Positions 31,500 to 43,099 of a DNA stretch of 64,000 nt are shown here, piece after piece (position 1 is the stretch's first letter; each line of letters begins with the position of its first letter). The notes under the pieces were generated by a model that did no database searches, was not told the DNA's origin, and saw only the letters and a list, made by a program, of their open reading frames with translations. Origin of the DNA: Dermacentor variabilis (Eukaryota > Arthropoda > Arachnida > Ixodida > Ixodidae); assembly GCF_050947875.1 (NCBI RefSeq), contig NC_134572.1:131716605-131780604 (forward strand), written 5' to 3'. The position numbers and the translations under genes were made by a program.

Positions 31500-34430
31500 T
31501 ACTGAAGTGGTGCCAGACTTACAGAATTTTCGTGTGTACTTCAATGGCGCTGTACCTACACGCAGTGGCGGTGTATACTCACCACAATCCACGAGCGATT
31601 GTCTTGTACATTCATCAATATTCAGTCACAGCTGGAAATATTATGGGTGATTATCCAATCACGTCCACAGTCCGTAGTACTCGGCGTTTGTTACCGACCA
31701 CCGACCCTCCCACCCGCGTTGGTTGCTCAGTGGCTACGGTGTTGGGCTGCTGAGCGCGAGGTCGCGGGATCGAATCCCGGCCTCGACGGCCGCATTCCGT
31801 TGGAGGCGAAATGCGAAAACACCCGTGTGCTTAGATTTAGGTGCGCGTTAAAAAACCCCAGGTGGTCGAAATTTCCGGAATCCTCCACTACGGCGTGCCT
31901 CATAATCAGAGAGTGGTTTTGGCACGTAAAACACCACAATATCTTTTTTTTCAGCGACCACCCCACACTACTTCTGAATTTGGCAACTAACTTAACGAAG
32001 TTATGTATGGGCTCATTGCGGCCCACCGAAATGCACACATGGTTCTATTCGGTGATTTTAACTTCCCACAAATAAACTGGCGCACTGACAATTTGTGCTC
32101 ATCGGCAGGACTAGCCGAAGCCAGGAACTCTCTCGACATCTGCATCAATTTTAACATGACCCAGCTAGTTACTGAAGCAACACGTATTTCGGATGGTGTA
32201 TCCAATGTCTTAGATCTAATACTAACCAGCGACCCTGAAAGCCTATCACACATTCATTATCTCAACGAAATCAGCGACCATAAAGTAATTCATGCCGGTG
32301 TTTCCTAACGACCAACAAAGCGCGAAATATATAAGAACGATACAGATCTACGACAAAGGTGATTACGAAGCGATAAACGTGGGCCTTGGCACGTTCTATC
32401 CCACATTTAGGACAACTTTTCACCACCTTAATGTTGAAATCAATCGGACACGCGTTAAGTAATAAGTGAAGTAAATAACAGCTAAATTTGTACCCAAAGT
32501 GCGTTTCAGAGCCAGTCGTCACAAACCGTGGTGTACGGAAACATTAAAATGCCTTGAAAATAAAAATAAACGCCTATTCCGGGTTCCAAAACTTTGAGGT
32601 GAACCAGATGCATGAGAGAAATATTACGAAGCAGATCAAAAATACTTTTCTTCTTTCTACTCTACATCAAGTAAGGCACTTTGTATCACTTAGAATTGCC
32701 CAAACTACTAAAAACTAATTCCAAACAGTTTTGGAAAACACTCAAAGCCGACGAATCACAAGAACTCGACCTCATCAGTGATCTGAAGGAAGCGATTACT
32801 GACGTGGATTGTGCGAACTTGTTCAACACCACGTTCGCTACAGCCTTTACTGATGAATTGAACGCACTCTTCCCTGTACCTTTGCTTCACTTAGATTTTG
32901 ACATGCCAATCGATTTCTTTGAAAATGGAATCTCATCCGTGATAGAAAATATTAAATTGTCATCTTCAGCTGGAATGAACGAAATTAATTTCGAAATCTT
33001 GAAAAACACCAAACACAGCGTCTCGCTTTATCTCACCCGTATTTTTTCACAGTCACTTTCTTCAGGAGTCATTGCAGACGACTGGAGGACAGGGAAGGTC
33101 ATTCCGGTCTTCAAGTCAGGCAGTGGAAATTCCGCGCTCAGTTAGCGCCCTATCTTTCCAACAAGCGTCCATTGTAAAATAATGTAGTGTGTTATCCACT
33201 CCTACATAATAAATTTTCTTGCCAGCAATAACTTTTTTTCATCCTTCACGATATGGCTTCCGTAAGGGGTTGCCATGTGAGGCACCGCCTACAGTTTTCC
33301 TACATTGTATTCAGACCAACCTGGATGGCCTTTGATAAGGTTCCTCGACAACGATTGTTTGCGAAACTATCCCAACTAAATTTACATCCTACTGTCTTAA
33401 CACGAATGGCAGAATTTCTAACTAATCGACCGCAATATGTTGTTATAAATAACCACCTATCCACATCGATTCCAGTGACGTCAGGCGTCTCCCAGGATTC
33501 CTGGCCCACTCCTATTTTTTTAAAAATATATATAAACTTACCTTTGCATGTATCCTGTAATATACGTATGTTCGCCGATGACTGTTTTATCTACCGCGAC
33601 GCACTAAACACTTCGGCTCAGATAACCCTACTGTGCGACCTCCTGATATTCGAGTATGGTGTACCACTTGGTTAATGACATTAAACGTTAACAAATGTAA
33701 AAGTATGTCGTTCGCACGCAGCCATAATCTTCGCAGGTTTCCATACACAATTAATAATTTGAATCTAGAATGAACTGACACTTACATATACATCAGTGTC
33801 ACTGTGCCAAATGACCTGATCTGGCATACGCATGTGCATAACATTATATCAGCTTCTAACAAAACCTTAGGCTTCCTGAAACATCATTCCCGGAACGCTC
33901 CAAGTCACGTAAAATTACTTGCCTACACATTACTCGTACGAACAAAACTAGAATACACTTCTGCAGTCTGGAATCCGCATCAGGCATACCTCGTCGACGC
34001 TCTTGAAGCAGTACAACGAAGGCAAAAAAGCCCCGCTCGATTCATCCATTCTTCATACTCGTATGACATCAACGTCACGTCTCTGAAATTACTATCTGGG
34101 CTTCCAGGCCTTGTTCTAAGTTGGCGCATCGCTTCCCTCTGTCTTTACCACAAGCTCTTTTACAGTTCTACTCTTTATCAAGCGCCCTACGTCATGCCCG
34201 CATCCCGCATATCGTGCCGGACCAGCCACGCGCACTAAGTTTCGCGACCGCGTTCACGAACATCAACATTTTTAGCCTCCTTTTTTCTTCGCACAGCGGC
34301 AGACTGGAACGGTCGCCCTCCCTGCCACTGTCGACATAACCTGCCCATCCGTATTTTTGCAACACGTCGCTGACCTTTTCCAACTGAGTTGTACTTGAGT
34401 TGTCATTATACATGTTATGTGTATAAATAT
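31500..34430 (+). mobile_element. LINE B, endonuclease + RT non-LTR retrotransposon, decayed
   Basis: Plus-strand order: endonuclease pieces SVVLGVCYRPP (about 31668-31700), after a SINE insertion LFGDFNFPQINW (about 32044-32080) and NEISDHKVIHA (about 32265-32295), the conserved GDFN and SDH motifs. Next are NIKLSSSAGMNEINFEILK, WRTGKVIPVFKSGSGN (33079-33130), AFDKVPRQRLFAKL (33330-33370), TSGVSQDSW (normally ...GVPQGS), RMFADDCFIYRD (33566-33600), [37 protein letters not shown] and a C-terminus near DWNGR/LPA (34300-34330). Stops and frameshifts throughout make it non-functional. It ends near a (TA)n/(TG)n stretch at 34.45 kb. It is the only copy in the window with recognisable endonuclease as well as RT. 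Confidence 0.85.
31713..31951 (+). mobile_element. Ruka-type SINE, full length, inserted in LINE B endonuclease
   Basis: Begins 'cccgcgttggttgctcagtgg' in pattern (A-box 31721-31733), B-box 'ggtcgcgggatcgaatccc', body 'ggaggcgaaatgcgaaaac', 'aggtgcgcgttaaa', 'cctcataatcagag', end 'ttttggcacgtaaaacacc' and a T-rich tail. The best candidate target duplication is CGACCCTCCCA (31702-31712) and CGACCACCCCA (31955-31965), 9 of 11 matching. Both internal polymerase III boxes look intact, making this the best preserved SINE here. Confidence 0.88.
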
Positions 34431-34457
34431 TTGTGTATGTGTGTGCAACTACAAGTG

Positions 34458-34481
34458 TATATATATATATATATATATATA
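34458..34481. repeat. (TA)n microsatellite with adjoining GT-rich DNA
   Basis: Twelve TA units followed by interrupted TG/GGGT sequence to about 34515, at the 3' side of LINE B. Confidence 0.9.
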
Positions 34482-34624
34482 ATGTGTGGGTGGGTGTGTG
34501 TGTGTGCGTGTGGCTCGCTCGCTCTCTACTATCAGAGTCTATACATGGTGTACAGTGGCGTTAGTGGACAAAGCTCGGCTTTTATTTTGCAACGGCGAGG
34601 GTGGTTGACGCTGAGAGTGAGGGA

Positions 34625-34770
34625 GGTGGTGGTGGTGGTGGTGATGATGTTGAAGCAGGCGGGGTTAGCCTGGCATACATAGCCGGCAATTGTTCCGCCT
34701 GATCCTCAGTAGAGTGAGGGAGTTACCTGACGCCCAATAATGGCGTCATGACGACGACGGCGTAAACAGA
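34625..34770. repeat. Dispersed tick repeat ('gttagcctggcatacat')
   Basis: Contains a (GGT)n/(GAT) run, 'gaagcaggcggggttagcct' and 'agccggcaattgttccgcc', which I recall as a frequent tick interspersed sequence. There is no second copy in this window to confirm it. Non-coding. Confidence 0.35.
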
Positions 34771-35280
34771 AGGACGGACGGTCGACAAAGAGCAAACCTC
34801 GTTTTTTTCGAGGTTTTTAACAGCGCTAACACAATCAAAAAGTAACCTGATCACCTACTCTGACGTCACAGAGAACACTGATATGCCTGAGTGTTCACTA
34901 CTCCCAAACATCGTGCATGCACGTGGTAGTTTTTTCTGTGACGACGCTGTCTGGTATGCTGCGTTCATTTATGAATCTTCGTGCACCGCTCTTTTCACAC
35001 TCTAACCTTCTTATGCGTTTCCTTGTCGCCGCCGTCGTTCTTCCCATTTCATGTGTTGAGGAAGTCATCCATACACCGATGCAATGCTGAAGAGTTAGTT
35101 CACGCAAGAATCACTTCATCACCAAATCAGCGCATGATCTTGGTTCGACTTTTCTTCTTGCCTTTACTTATATTCTTTGTAAATATGAAATGGGTTAAAT
35201 TTTCTTTGATATTGGCATTCCTAATAAAGTAAAAAATAAAGTGAATGTGGAAGAAAAGGTTAGTCAAAGTTAGCGGGTGT
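34771..35280. other. No recognised feature
   Basis: Mixed sequence; short frames only. Confidence 0.3.
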
Positions 35281-35393
35281 GATACGGAGACCTCATTATG
35301 ACGACGTAAGAGGAAAGCATCCTGTTTCTTATTTATTATTGCTTTTATTTTACGTACCGATGTCCGGCGACGATTGCTTCGTACCAGGGATTT
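35281..35393 (+). repeat. 115-bp dispersed repeat, copy 2
   Basis: Partner of 30968-31082. It differs by scattered substitutions and by 'tttattattgctttt' in place of the ATT run of copy 1. Confidence 0.65.
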
Positions 35394-36204
35394 GCGAAGG
35401 TTAGTCATTGCAAAGGTTAAGTATTGTAGGTCATTGTTTTCTGTTGAAACTGATAGCCAACGCGTGCGCCTGATACAATGTGTATCGGCTCTCGAGTAAT
35501 CACGTTTGTTATTATGACCTTTCCCATAGAAACTCACAAACTCCACAAGTAGTTACCACTCACGATGCGAATTTCAGTCGTCGAGGAAGCACCAGACGCT
35601 AAAGCACAGCCGATGGTTCCTCTTAAGCAACTGTGCAGCATTTCTCGTTTCGCAACCCCGTGCATGGAACCTATACATACGTAGAAGCTCTATGCCACAC
35701 ATACATACGTAGTTGCGGAATACTATGGAGAAAAACAACATGTGCCGAGCGACAAGAAAAACCGACAAAACACTGTACATGCAGGGTGAACACACACACT
35801 CACGCTTATACGCGCGCACGACATTCTTGTGTGTGTGCGCGCGCACGGGCGGTATACCCACAGGCACTGCTGCCCACTCGAGCGGCTTCCTATAGACGAC
35901 GTAAGCCGCCGGGCTAAGTTAAACAAGGGGGATTAATGGATTCCGGGGATTCGGTTCCTGTGCACGGCGCGCCACCTTCCGACGGGGACCTTTAACCACA
36001 CAGGAAACTGGGAAGTTCGAGCTGGAGCATCCTTCCGCGCTCCCCCTCTACAACTCCCCCCCCCCCCCCTGCCCACCCCGCTCTTCTACACTATGATGTC
36101 ATACGCCGCCAGGCAGCTTCTGGGCGAATGTATGAGGACTTTCATCAGCTTGGTCTCTCACCTAATGCCAACGCCAGCAAACAAGAAAATCCTAAGCGAT
36201 CTAT
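35394..36204. other. No recognised gene
   Basis: Mixed to GC-rich; C-run at 36057-36069. Nothing coding recognised. Confidence 0.3.
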
Positions 36205-36246
36205 AAAGAAAGAAAGAAAGAGAGAAAGAAAGAGAGAAAGAAAGAG
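36205..36246. repeat. (GAAA)n microsatellite, interrupted
   Basis: GAAA units interrupted by GAGA at two places. Confidence 0.9.
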
Positions 36247-37186
36247 GAGGGAGCTAGTAGAAATATCTGGGTGGAAATCAAGAAAACTAGAACATCAGGA
36301 GAGAAAAACAATACGAAACTAAAGCCGGCGCATAGGAGGCCGTAGCCTGCGCGGTGTCTACATGGTGGTGTGGAAACGCAAGAGGTAAGAAGACGGCCCC
36401 ACGCCATCGCAGTGCTATAGGAAGTAAGCGAGCACGCGGCATGGTGTTTGCGCAAGGGCGACAGGTCGGTTTGCAGCGCGGCTGATGGGTTCGCGGGGAA
36501 GCCGTGACGTAAGCGGCATCTGCGTTATGGGAGACAATGACGAGCGTGGGCGGGCTGGCGGATGCGTGTGCACCCTGGAACACATCGTCGCGTGCCATGA
36601 TGCGCATTTTGCCGCTTCTCCTGCGCATTCAGTGTCGCGGAAACTCCGGCGTAAAATGCTGATTTCAAGGAGCAGAGAGAGACAAAAAAAGCACAGTTCG
36701 CAAACCATCATCTATATACACAAACAGCCGTGTCAACGTCACCATCGGCACCAAATAAATTTGTTGCAGTGTAAAAGACAGTGTATATCTCTTGCACTAG
36801 TTAGTACATCCCTAGAATTGCGTAGAAATATGATCCGAGAAAGTGTTTTCAAAGCAATCAGAAAAAGCAAGAAAAAATATCACATGGTATCATTAGCGCG
36901 AAAACTCGCAAAGATAAAGTACCTCTCAGGGTGATAATTTCAGAGATGAACGCATAGCAGTAATCATGTTGCCTTGTACGTATACTTCAAAAACTTAACC
37001 TGCTTGACATCAATGACCTTTTCCTTACAAAAAGTTCTGGGTGCAGGTTTTAAAATTTGTGAGAGCTCGTGTGAATGAAGGTGTAAAGGCTTCTTCCGCA
37101 GTTGTTAAATATGTATATTATTCTCTTTCACATTCAGAATTACAAAGTTATGTTTACAGTTGTATTGATCAGTGTGGTGCTGTTCG
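36247..37186. other. No recognised feature
   Basis: GC-rich to about 36650 then AT-rich; frames on both strands without recognised motifs. Confidence 0.3.
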
Positions 37187-37600
37187 GTATACAAGATGCC
37201 CCATGTAACTTGAGCGCAGCATTAAAATATGCAAATGCCACGTAGCTGAACACATGCAAGGCAATGTTGTTTGCCGTCGCTTGGAGATACTCAGATTATT
37301 TTCCCCATTACACCTAATTAGATAATTACTCACACTTAATTAATCAAGTTATCAAATATTATAGTTAGATGAAAAGTGTGAATCAGAAGATTGTAGGGCA
37401 ACATGAGAAGCTCCCGAAACAGCTTTCCATTGCTCAATAAGTGCTACATAAAAGTGTTTTTCCGAGCATGAAAGAAGCCCGCGAATAAGCAACTGGCCTC
37501 GAGCGGCCAGTTGCTTATTATGATCATTATGGAAAGAAGCAAGTAGGAATTGACCCGCTTGGTTAACATTTGTAGGAGGTAGACACATAGCAACTTTTTT
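37187..37600. mobile_element. MITE-like repeat with degraded TGTCCCAGCTAAC-type end
   Basis: The left part 'tatacaagatgccccatgtaac' in pattern resembles the TA...TGTCCCAGCTAAC terminus of the 2433 family. It is followed by a block ('gttgtttgccgtcgcttgga', 'cctaattagataatta') that I recall as a common tick repeat. A perfect hairpin lies at 37484-37519. The right end was not identified, so the extent is approximate. Confidence 0.45.
37484..37519. repeat. Perfect hairpin, 15-bp arms
   Basis: AATAAGCAACTGGCC (37484-37498) and its exact reverse complement (37505-37519) around TCGAGC. Confidence 0.95.
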
Positions 37601-37879
37601 CGACGCATGCGTTCGATATAATTCTCGATGTAGCCATTATATAAAGTGCTGGAATATCTACACCAGATTTGATTCAGATTAACATCTAGAAATCATAGCG
37701 GCCTCAAAAGTACAGGTGTACACGCGTCCTATGCCGTTTTGTGTGCTATAAGTGTGACACTGGCAACAAATATATTGTTTGAAGTTGGCGTTGTACGTTG
37801 TCCCACGTGCCCTCTCTTCCTGTGACAGTGTACTTGTGCAAGAAAAAATTAGGAGATATAAGGTACACGTGTATGTATA

Positions 37880-38188
37880 GAACATTGAGAACGTTTAAAG
37901 ATTTTTTGCCCTTAAATCAAGACATCGAAGGACTGGAACCACGTTCCTCGAGACATTGCAGCTATCGCAGACCGCCATCAGGTTTGTTAAACCTTATCTA
38001 ACATTGTATATTAAGATCAAATAAATGAGATTTTCGTATAACCCCGATATATTGCTTTCACTAGAACTGTGTGGCCTAGTGTTCTTGTTTGTGTTGATGA
38101 TTATGCTTACATATATGTGGCAGTTATATTGTTTTTCCTTTGTACCGTGCACTGGGCTCTTCAATGCTTGCGGCAATGCATGAGGGAA

Positions 38189-38218
<30 letters not shown>
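37880..38218 (+). mobile_element. LINE D, 3' terminal piece with (AAAT)n tail
   Basis: The plus strand carries DWNHVPRDIAAIADRHQ (about 37930-37981), the conserved C-terminal block of CR1/L2-like LINE ORF2 (compare VWNSLPDNIASITDRD in LINE C), preceded by a frame-shifted FKDFLP. About 200 bases of 3' untranslated sequence follow, then (AAAT)n at 38186-38218. All earlier domains are missing. Confidence 0.75.
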
Positions 38219-38219
<1 letters not shown>

Positions 38220-38399
38220 CCACTTATACACCTAATCTGATGAGAACTTTAAGTAATCTTCGAAGTATTCGCGACACGCTAAAGAAGCAACAAACCTGTA
38301 ATTACGAGCAAACGGCTCCAAAATTCAAAATATGCAATTATACTAAAATGATGTCTCGATAACTGTTCGGGGGAGATGGTAAGGGGAAGGGAAATTTTG

Positions 38400-39790
38400 C
38401 TATGTATGGTTCACTAGGAATCAAAGAGTTTATTCAGACAACGTATGGGTACAGTTGCCTAGGGCGCAGACCAAAAGGCAAGTGGATGCCTGACAAGGAG
38501 TCTGCGCCCTTCTTGCTCCCATTCGAAAGCACAAGACATTCAGCGCATAAAATAAACACTAAACGAGATGGAAATACAGAGTGGTTGGTTAAAATTGAAA
38601 CGGTAGTTATTTCATATTGAAAATTTATGTACAATTGGGAAAATACCGTAAGAAACAACAGAAAAAAACAACAAAAGGAATGGTCATGCCTGCAGTGACA
38701 ACAGATACATAGGGATGCTATTTTTGAAAGCTTTGAATGATTTACTTTCCTGGATAATGTTTACAGCAGGATGGTGATCGTTTAAAAATCTGGAAATACT
38801 GTAGCTAAGTTTCTGGGTGCCGTAGTTCGTACGTATTTTTTCCTTATTGTAACATATGTGCCGGGTGTTGTAGGTGTGTGTTTTCGTTAGATACTGATGA
38901 AAGAAAGCCGTAGTATCGGAATGCATTTGTAGGTAACTAGCTAACGCTATCTTTGTGTTTATAACATTCCACAGTGTAAGCAGTTGATGTTTCCTAAACA
39001 ATGGGCCAGTGTGGGTAAGGTATGGTGCATTATCTATTAGGCCCAAAAATTTCTTTTGTAATAAATATATGCTTTCTATGCTTGTTTTATGTGCTGTGCC
39101 CCAGACAAGAAGACAATAGTGGAAACGCGAATGTACCAGTGTGTAGTATAGTTGTTTCTTTAGCCAGATATACAAAAGGTTCTTTATTTTATACATGATA
39201 CCGATGGACCTAGATATACCAGTGCGAACTTTTTCAATGTGAGGTGACCAGTCAAGATGCTCGTGAAATATGACACCAAGGAAATTTATGTGTTGCTACA
39301 CGTTCGATAGACTCATCGCGAAATTGGATAAGTATTTCTTGTTTTATACACTTATCACGAGTGCGGAATATAATGTACTTAGTTTTTTTAGTGTTTAGCT
39401 CTAGTTCATTACCGTGGAGCCACGTGGACAAATTTTCCAGCCATACATTGGTTTCTACTTGAAGGACTTCTAGATCTTGTCCGCAGATGAATACATTAGT
39501 ATAATCAGCGTACAGTATTATTTCTGGTGCAGAGGGCACGTTAACTATATCATTTATATAAAGCATAGATAACAGCGGCCCAAGGATTGGTCCTTGTGTA
39601 ACTCCATAATGTATCTGACCAAAGCTGGACTTTGCATTCCTAATATTCGTGTACTGGCGACGATTTAAGAGGTAATTCTTTATTAATGTGAGAGCCGTTC
39701 CTCTAATGCCATATTTATATAACTTGTACATTAGAATAGGGTGCTCAATGGAGTCGAATGCCTTTTTAAAGTCTATAAAAACAGACTACG
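38400..39790 (-). mobile_element. LINE E, RT non-LTR retrotransposon, minus strand, active site mutated
   Basis: Minus strand: VFIDFKKAFDSIEHPIL (39780-39730; first catalytic Asp), YGIRGTALTLIKNYLLNRRQ, GVTQGPILGPLLSMLYINDI (about 39600-39545), then IILYADYTNVFICG (about 39520-39480), HGNELELNTKKTKYIIF. After a frameshift at about 39290 come LGVIFHEHLDWSPHIEKV, YTLVHSRFHYCLLVWG (about 39145-39095) and the C-terminus ending at 38684. The normal YADD is YADY here, so one catalytic Asp is lost. The 3' untranslated part holds a strong hairpin (38461-38510) and AATAAA (minus strand, about 38440). 5'-truncated at about 39790. A different family from LINEs A-D by its RT blocks. Confidence 0.88.
38461..38510 (-). 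promoter_or_regulatory. Hairpin in the 3' untranslated region of LINE E
   Basis: AGGGCGCAGAC (38461-38471) pairs perfectly with GTCTGCGCCCT (38500-38510); inside it GGCA and TGCC can form a second short stem. On the element strand it precedes AATAAA by about 25 bases. Confidence 0.75.
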
Positions 39791-42556
39791 GAAACGTTGA
39801 CACCTAGACTGTCACGCAAGACTGGTGCACTGACGAGTAGTTGAAGATCGTGTACTTTGATTTGGTCGCTGACGAAAGCTGCGTTGTATAAAAGAAGCTC
39901 AAGGTAAGCATAACGGAGCACGGATGCTCTGAAGTTGAAGTTACGAACAGTCCAGTCACCTGCGAAGTCCTTGGAGCTGTCACGGCATAGGCCCAGTCAT
40001 GTTTCTTCGACAATAAGCCAGGTTGCTGCCGGTAATCGTATCCCGTTGTCCCAGTAAACGTATTTCACAGTGCTTGACGGAAGTGGTTCTGCAGGTTTTC
40101 AACCTTTTGAGAAGAGATTTTTCTTCAGTTAGTCGTCTGCTCTCAACCGTCCAACTGCAACGGAATTGAAGTTCCGAGTTAGAATTGCGATACAAGATGA
40201 ATGTGCTGAAGATCAGCGGGTGACTTACATATACCTCCGTTATTGACCAGTAACTATACAGGATTATTTAAAATACGTTCGCTTTGTTTTAATTTTACCT
40301 TGTTGCACCTCTTCCATCCCTCAGCGCTTCACTTCCTCGCGTTCGTTATATTCTGCTTGTCTTGTCGCTTGCACACGGAGCAGATTTTCCTACAATATTC
40401 ACTAGAGGGCACTCTGGCGAGAGCTGCAAGCGTGACGGTTCAGTCAGGGGTGCTATTGTGGACATTGTCAAATGCCGCCATAATGTCGTATTCTATATTG
40501 GCGTTATCTTGAGCTAATCAGAGAGCCCGTAGCAGCCTTCTGTACCAATCAGAGCTGACAAGATGGTGAATAGGACAATATGGCAGAGTTTGTCAATGTC
40601 ACCAATAGCACCCCAGCGTGGGAATGATTGGTAGTGCGTGGATATGCTTGAACTTCGTCCATCTGGCATTCAGCGGCCTTGCGACCTTGCAAGTTTATCA
40701 TTTTCGACAAAACATTGAGTTATAAATGCAACAATTCGCAATGACTATGCGCGTGCACGCGCAGGGTCTCACTGCCGGCATGCATAAAGAAGAATGTAAT
40801 TTCTTGGTAATTTAGAAAGGTAACGTGCAATGAACAATGTCACAAGAACGTCTGAAGCCGCAAGTAAAAAAGATTAGACAGATTTACGTACTATGTTTAT
40901 ATTTCCCATGGTATAACTTAGCAATCGCAGTACCAGCGTTGACTCCTCTAGTAATTTTTGTCGACCACTATGTATGTACGGCACTTTCGACATTCCTCAT
41001 AGCTTTGCGACCTGCATGTGAACTCTTTTTTCTACCAAAAGCGTTCGTCAACGCTAGCTTTCCTGCAGTGTCAAGCTTGGTCCGGGGAAGCCCACCGACC
41101 GGGAGGCCAAAGCGCCATCCTGTCTGAATAATCGTTTCGTTAGTCATTTCCTGTACAGGTGATAGCGGTGCTTAGAGGAGATACTTGCGTGTGCGCAATC
41201 GACAATGTCACCACGGCAACCATAAACACATTTGTGCATAAGTCCGCATAGGCGTGCCGACCGGCACATCGAACGCGTGATTCTTACACCGATGCTAAAC
41301 TGAAATTTCCAGCAGGGTATCGGGTAGCTGCATGAACTAGGGGGTGTTCTCCGTGGCGTTAAAGGCAGCACACACAAATCCACAATGGGCTATCACCTTT
41401 GTTTGCTGGTCAGGTAAGCGAACCGAGGACTTTTCCGTAATCCCGTCATTCAAACAATGTACTCAAACAATGAATTTGGTGGCCCTTGCATACATGTTGT
41501 TGCTCGTCTATTATAGATCTTTAATTATAACTATATACACGCACTGAAGGTATCTTGTTGGATTATAACAGGCAGAAGAAGGAGTTTGGTACCAGAGCTA
41601 AAGAGAAAAAGAAAAGTCATGCAAATGTTCAAAAGCACAGCCGCGTTAAAGTTTTTGAAGGCAACAGAAACAGCAGTATTAGCTACGGAATGCTGCTGAA
41701 TGAAAGGGCGGGCCATATAGTTGCTAATTAACACCTAAAGTTTAGAATTAAAAAGAAAGTAACTTCGAAGGATGACGAATTGCCTATACGTTAACACAAC
41801 GGGGTGCTCGTGTTGTGTTTACACAGGCTTACTCGCATTTCCTATGGTTCAGTCATTGGTAATATACAGGAAACATGCCGCAAGATAATTTTTTGTTGTG
41901 GTCGCCTTTTATTTTATGGCACTGAGAATCGTGCGCGGCTCTTCTATGAACCTACACATTTCCGCGTTTTCGCTCGGCTATTGCTTCAACAATCACTACT
42001 TCAGTAAGGAGCAAAGAAAGGAACGTGTCGTAAGGACAAGAAATTGTTGGTAAGCACTCTGGTCACTTGATCAATTCTACGTTCAGACTTCCTGCCTCAA
42101 CCATGGCCAGAGGTATGCAAAGTGCATTTGGAGATTAGAGTTTGGCTTCACAAGTGTGCTGCACGTGTTCTAACTATACAGATGACTTGGTGAGCTTGTC
42201 GAAGAGTTCTCTGAGCGTTTCTTATAGTTCATAGGTAATACAAGAACAAACATGAACATTTTGATCCAGGACATGGCATCCCTACATCTAAAGCTGGGCA
42301 TGCGAAAGCATTTCAGTGGCTTCCATGACGTTGGGGCAAAATAGGTAATGAAAAGTGGTTGAGGTAGCCCGCAAATGCCATTATCCCATAAAATTTAAAA
42401 CTGTTTTTCACTAAAAGTGAGGTTTCAATCTTGGCGAAGCGATATGTACTCAATGAATGGCATAGAGACGAGCTAGGTGAGACGAGTGAGGTCTTCACCT
42501 TCAGGCAATTACAATTTTTTGTTCAAAAATTCCGAGGACACCTAAGCACTTCTGAG
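39791..42556. other. No recognised gene
   Basis: AT-rich sequence of 2.7 kb. Some blocks (for example 'ttcactagagggcactctgg' at 40398 and 'caatcagagctgacaagatgg' at 40547) feel like dispersed tick sequence but have no second copy here. Reading frames stay below 100 codons without motifs. Confidence 0.35.
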
Positions 42557-42946
42557 TTGTGAATGCGAAAGCGTTAATGTCCAATTGAACGCCGCTGAGC
42601 GGTCCTTCAAATTATGAACTCCTCGCGGGCAAGCGAGTGTTAAGAACCTTGACGCTTTTTTATTTGGCCTTACCGAGGCGCAATTATAACGCAGGCGAGA
42701 GCTTGCGTGGACAAGGAACGCGCGGATAACACAGGCTTGAGAGAGTGAGGTTGACGTGGCGTCGCGGCGATGTCCTCTCGCCCCACGCGACACCTGGCGC
42801 GTTATCGCAGCAGCAAGTCTCCCGTTTCGCCCGCACTGCTCTGTCGAGAGGCGCTCATGAGGTGGCGTCGCAGCCGTTTCGCTGCTAGACGACAGGCGCC
42901 GGCTATTTCGCTCGATTGGCCATTTGACGCTTTCACATCAAAACAT
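42557..42946. mobile_element. MITE with GTTGTG-ATGCGAAAG ends (copy 2)
   Basis: The left end 'gttgtgaatgcgaaagcgtt' continues 'aatgtccaattgaac'. The right end on the minus strand reads 'gatgtgaaagcgtcaaatgg' then 'ccaatcgag', giving imperfect inverted termini of about 34 bp. It shares the interior order with 9102-9413 but is about 80 bp longer in its GC-rich centre. Non-coding; superfamily unknown. Confidence 0.6.
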
Positions 42947-42950
42947 CGAA

Positions 42951-43029
42951 CTAGCACTCCAGTCAAGGCTACCTTGACTGGAGTGCTAGAGAGTCTCCAG
43001 ATGTCTAAGACGACATCTGGAAACTCTCT
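42951..43029. repeat. Two back-to-back hairpins
   Basis: Hairpin 1: CTAGCACTCCAGTCAAGG (42951-42968) and its perfect reverse complement (42972-42989) around CTA. Hairpin 2: 42988-43005 and 43012-43029, 18-bp arms with one mismatch around TAAGAC. They overlap by two bases. They lie directly beyond the right end of the MITE. Confidence 0.95.
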
Positions 43030-43099
43030 ATTACCGGCTTCGGTTAAATGTTGCATATTTGAATAGTCTTCTTTTTCGCAATGGCCAGACTACAAGTCC

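Noticed and set aside
42951..43029. microRNA precursor
   Set aside because: Loops of 3 and 6 bases with 18-bp perfect arms do not fit the usual 60-80-base imperfect precursor.
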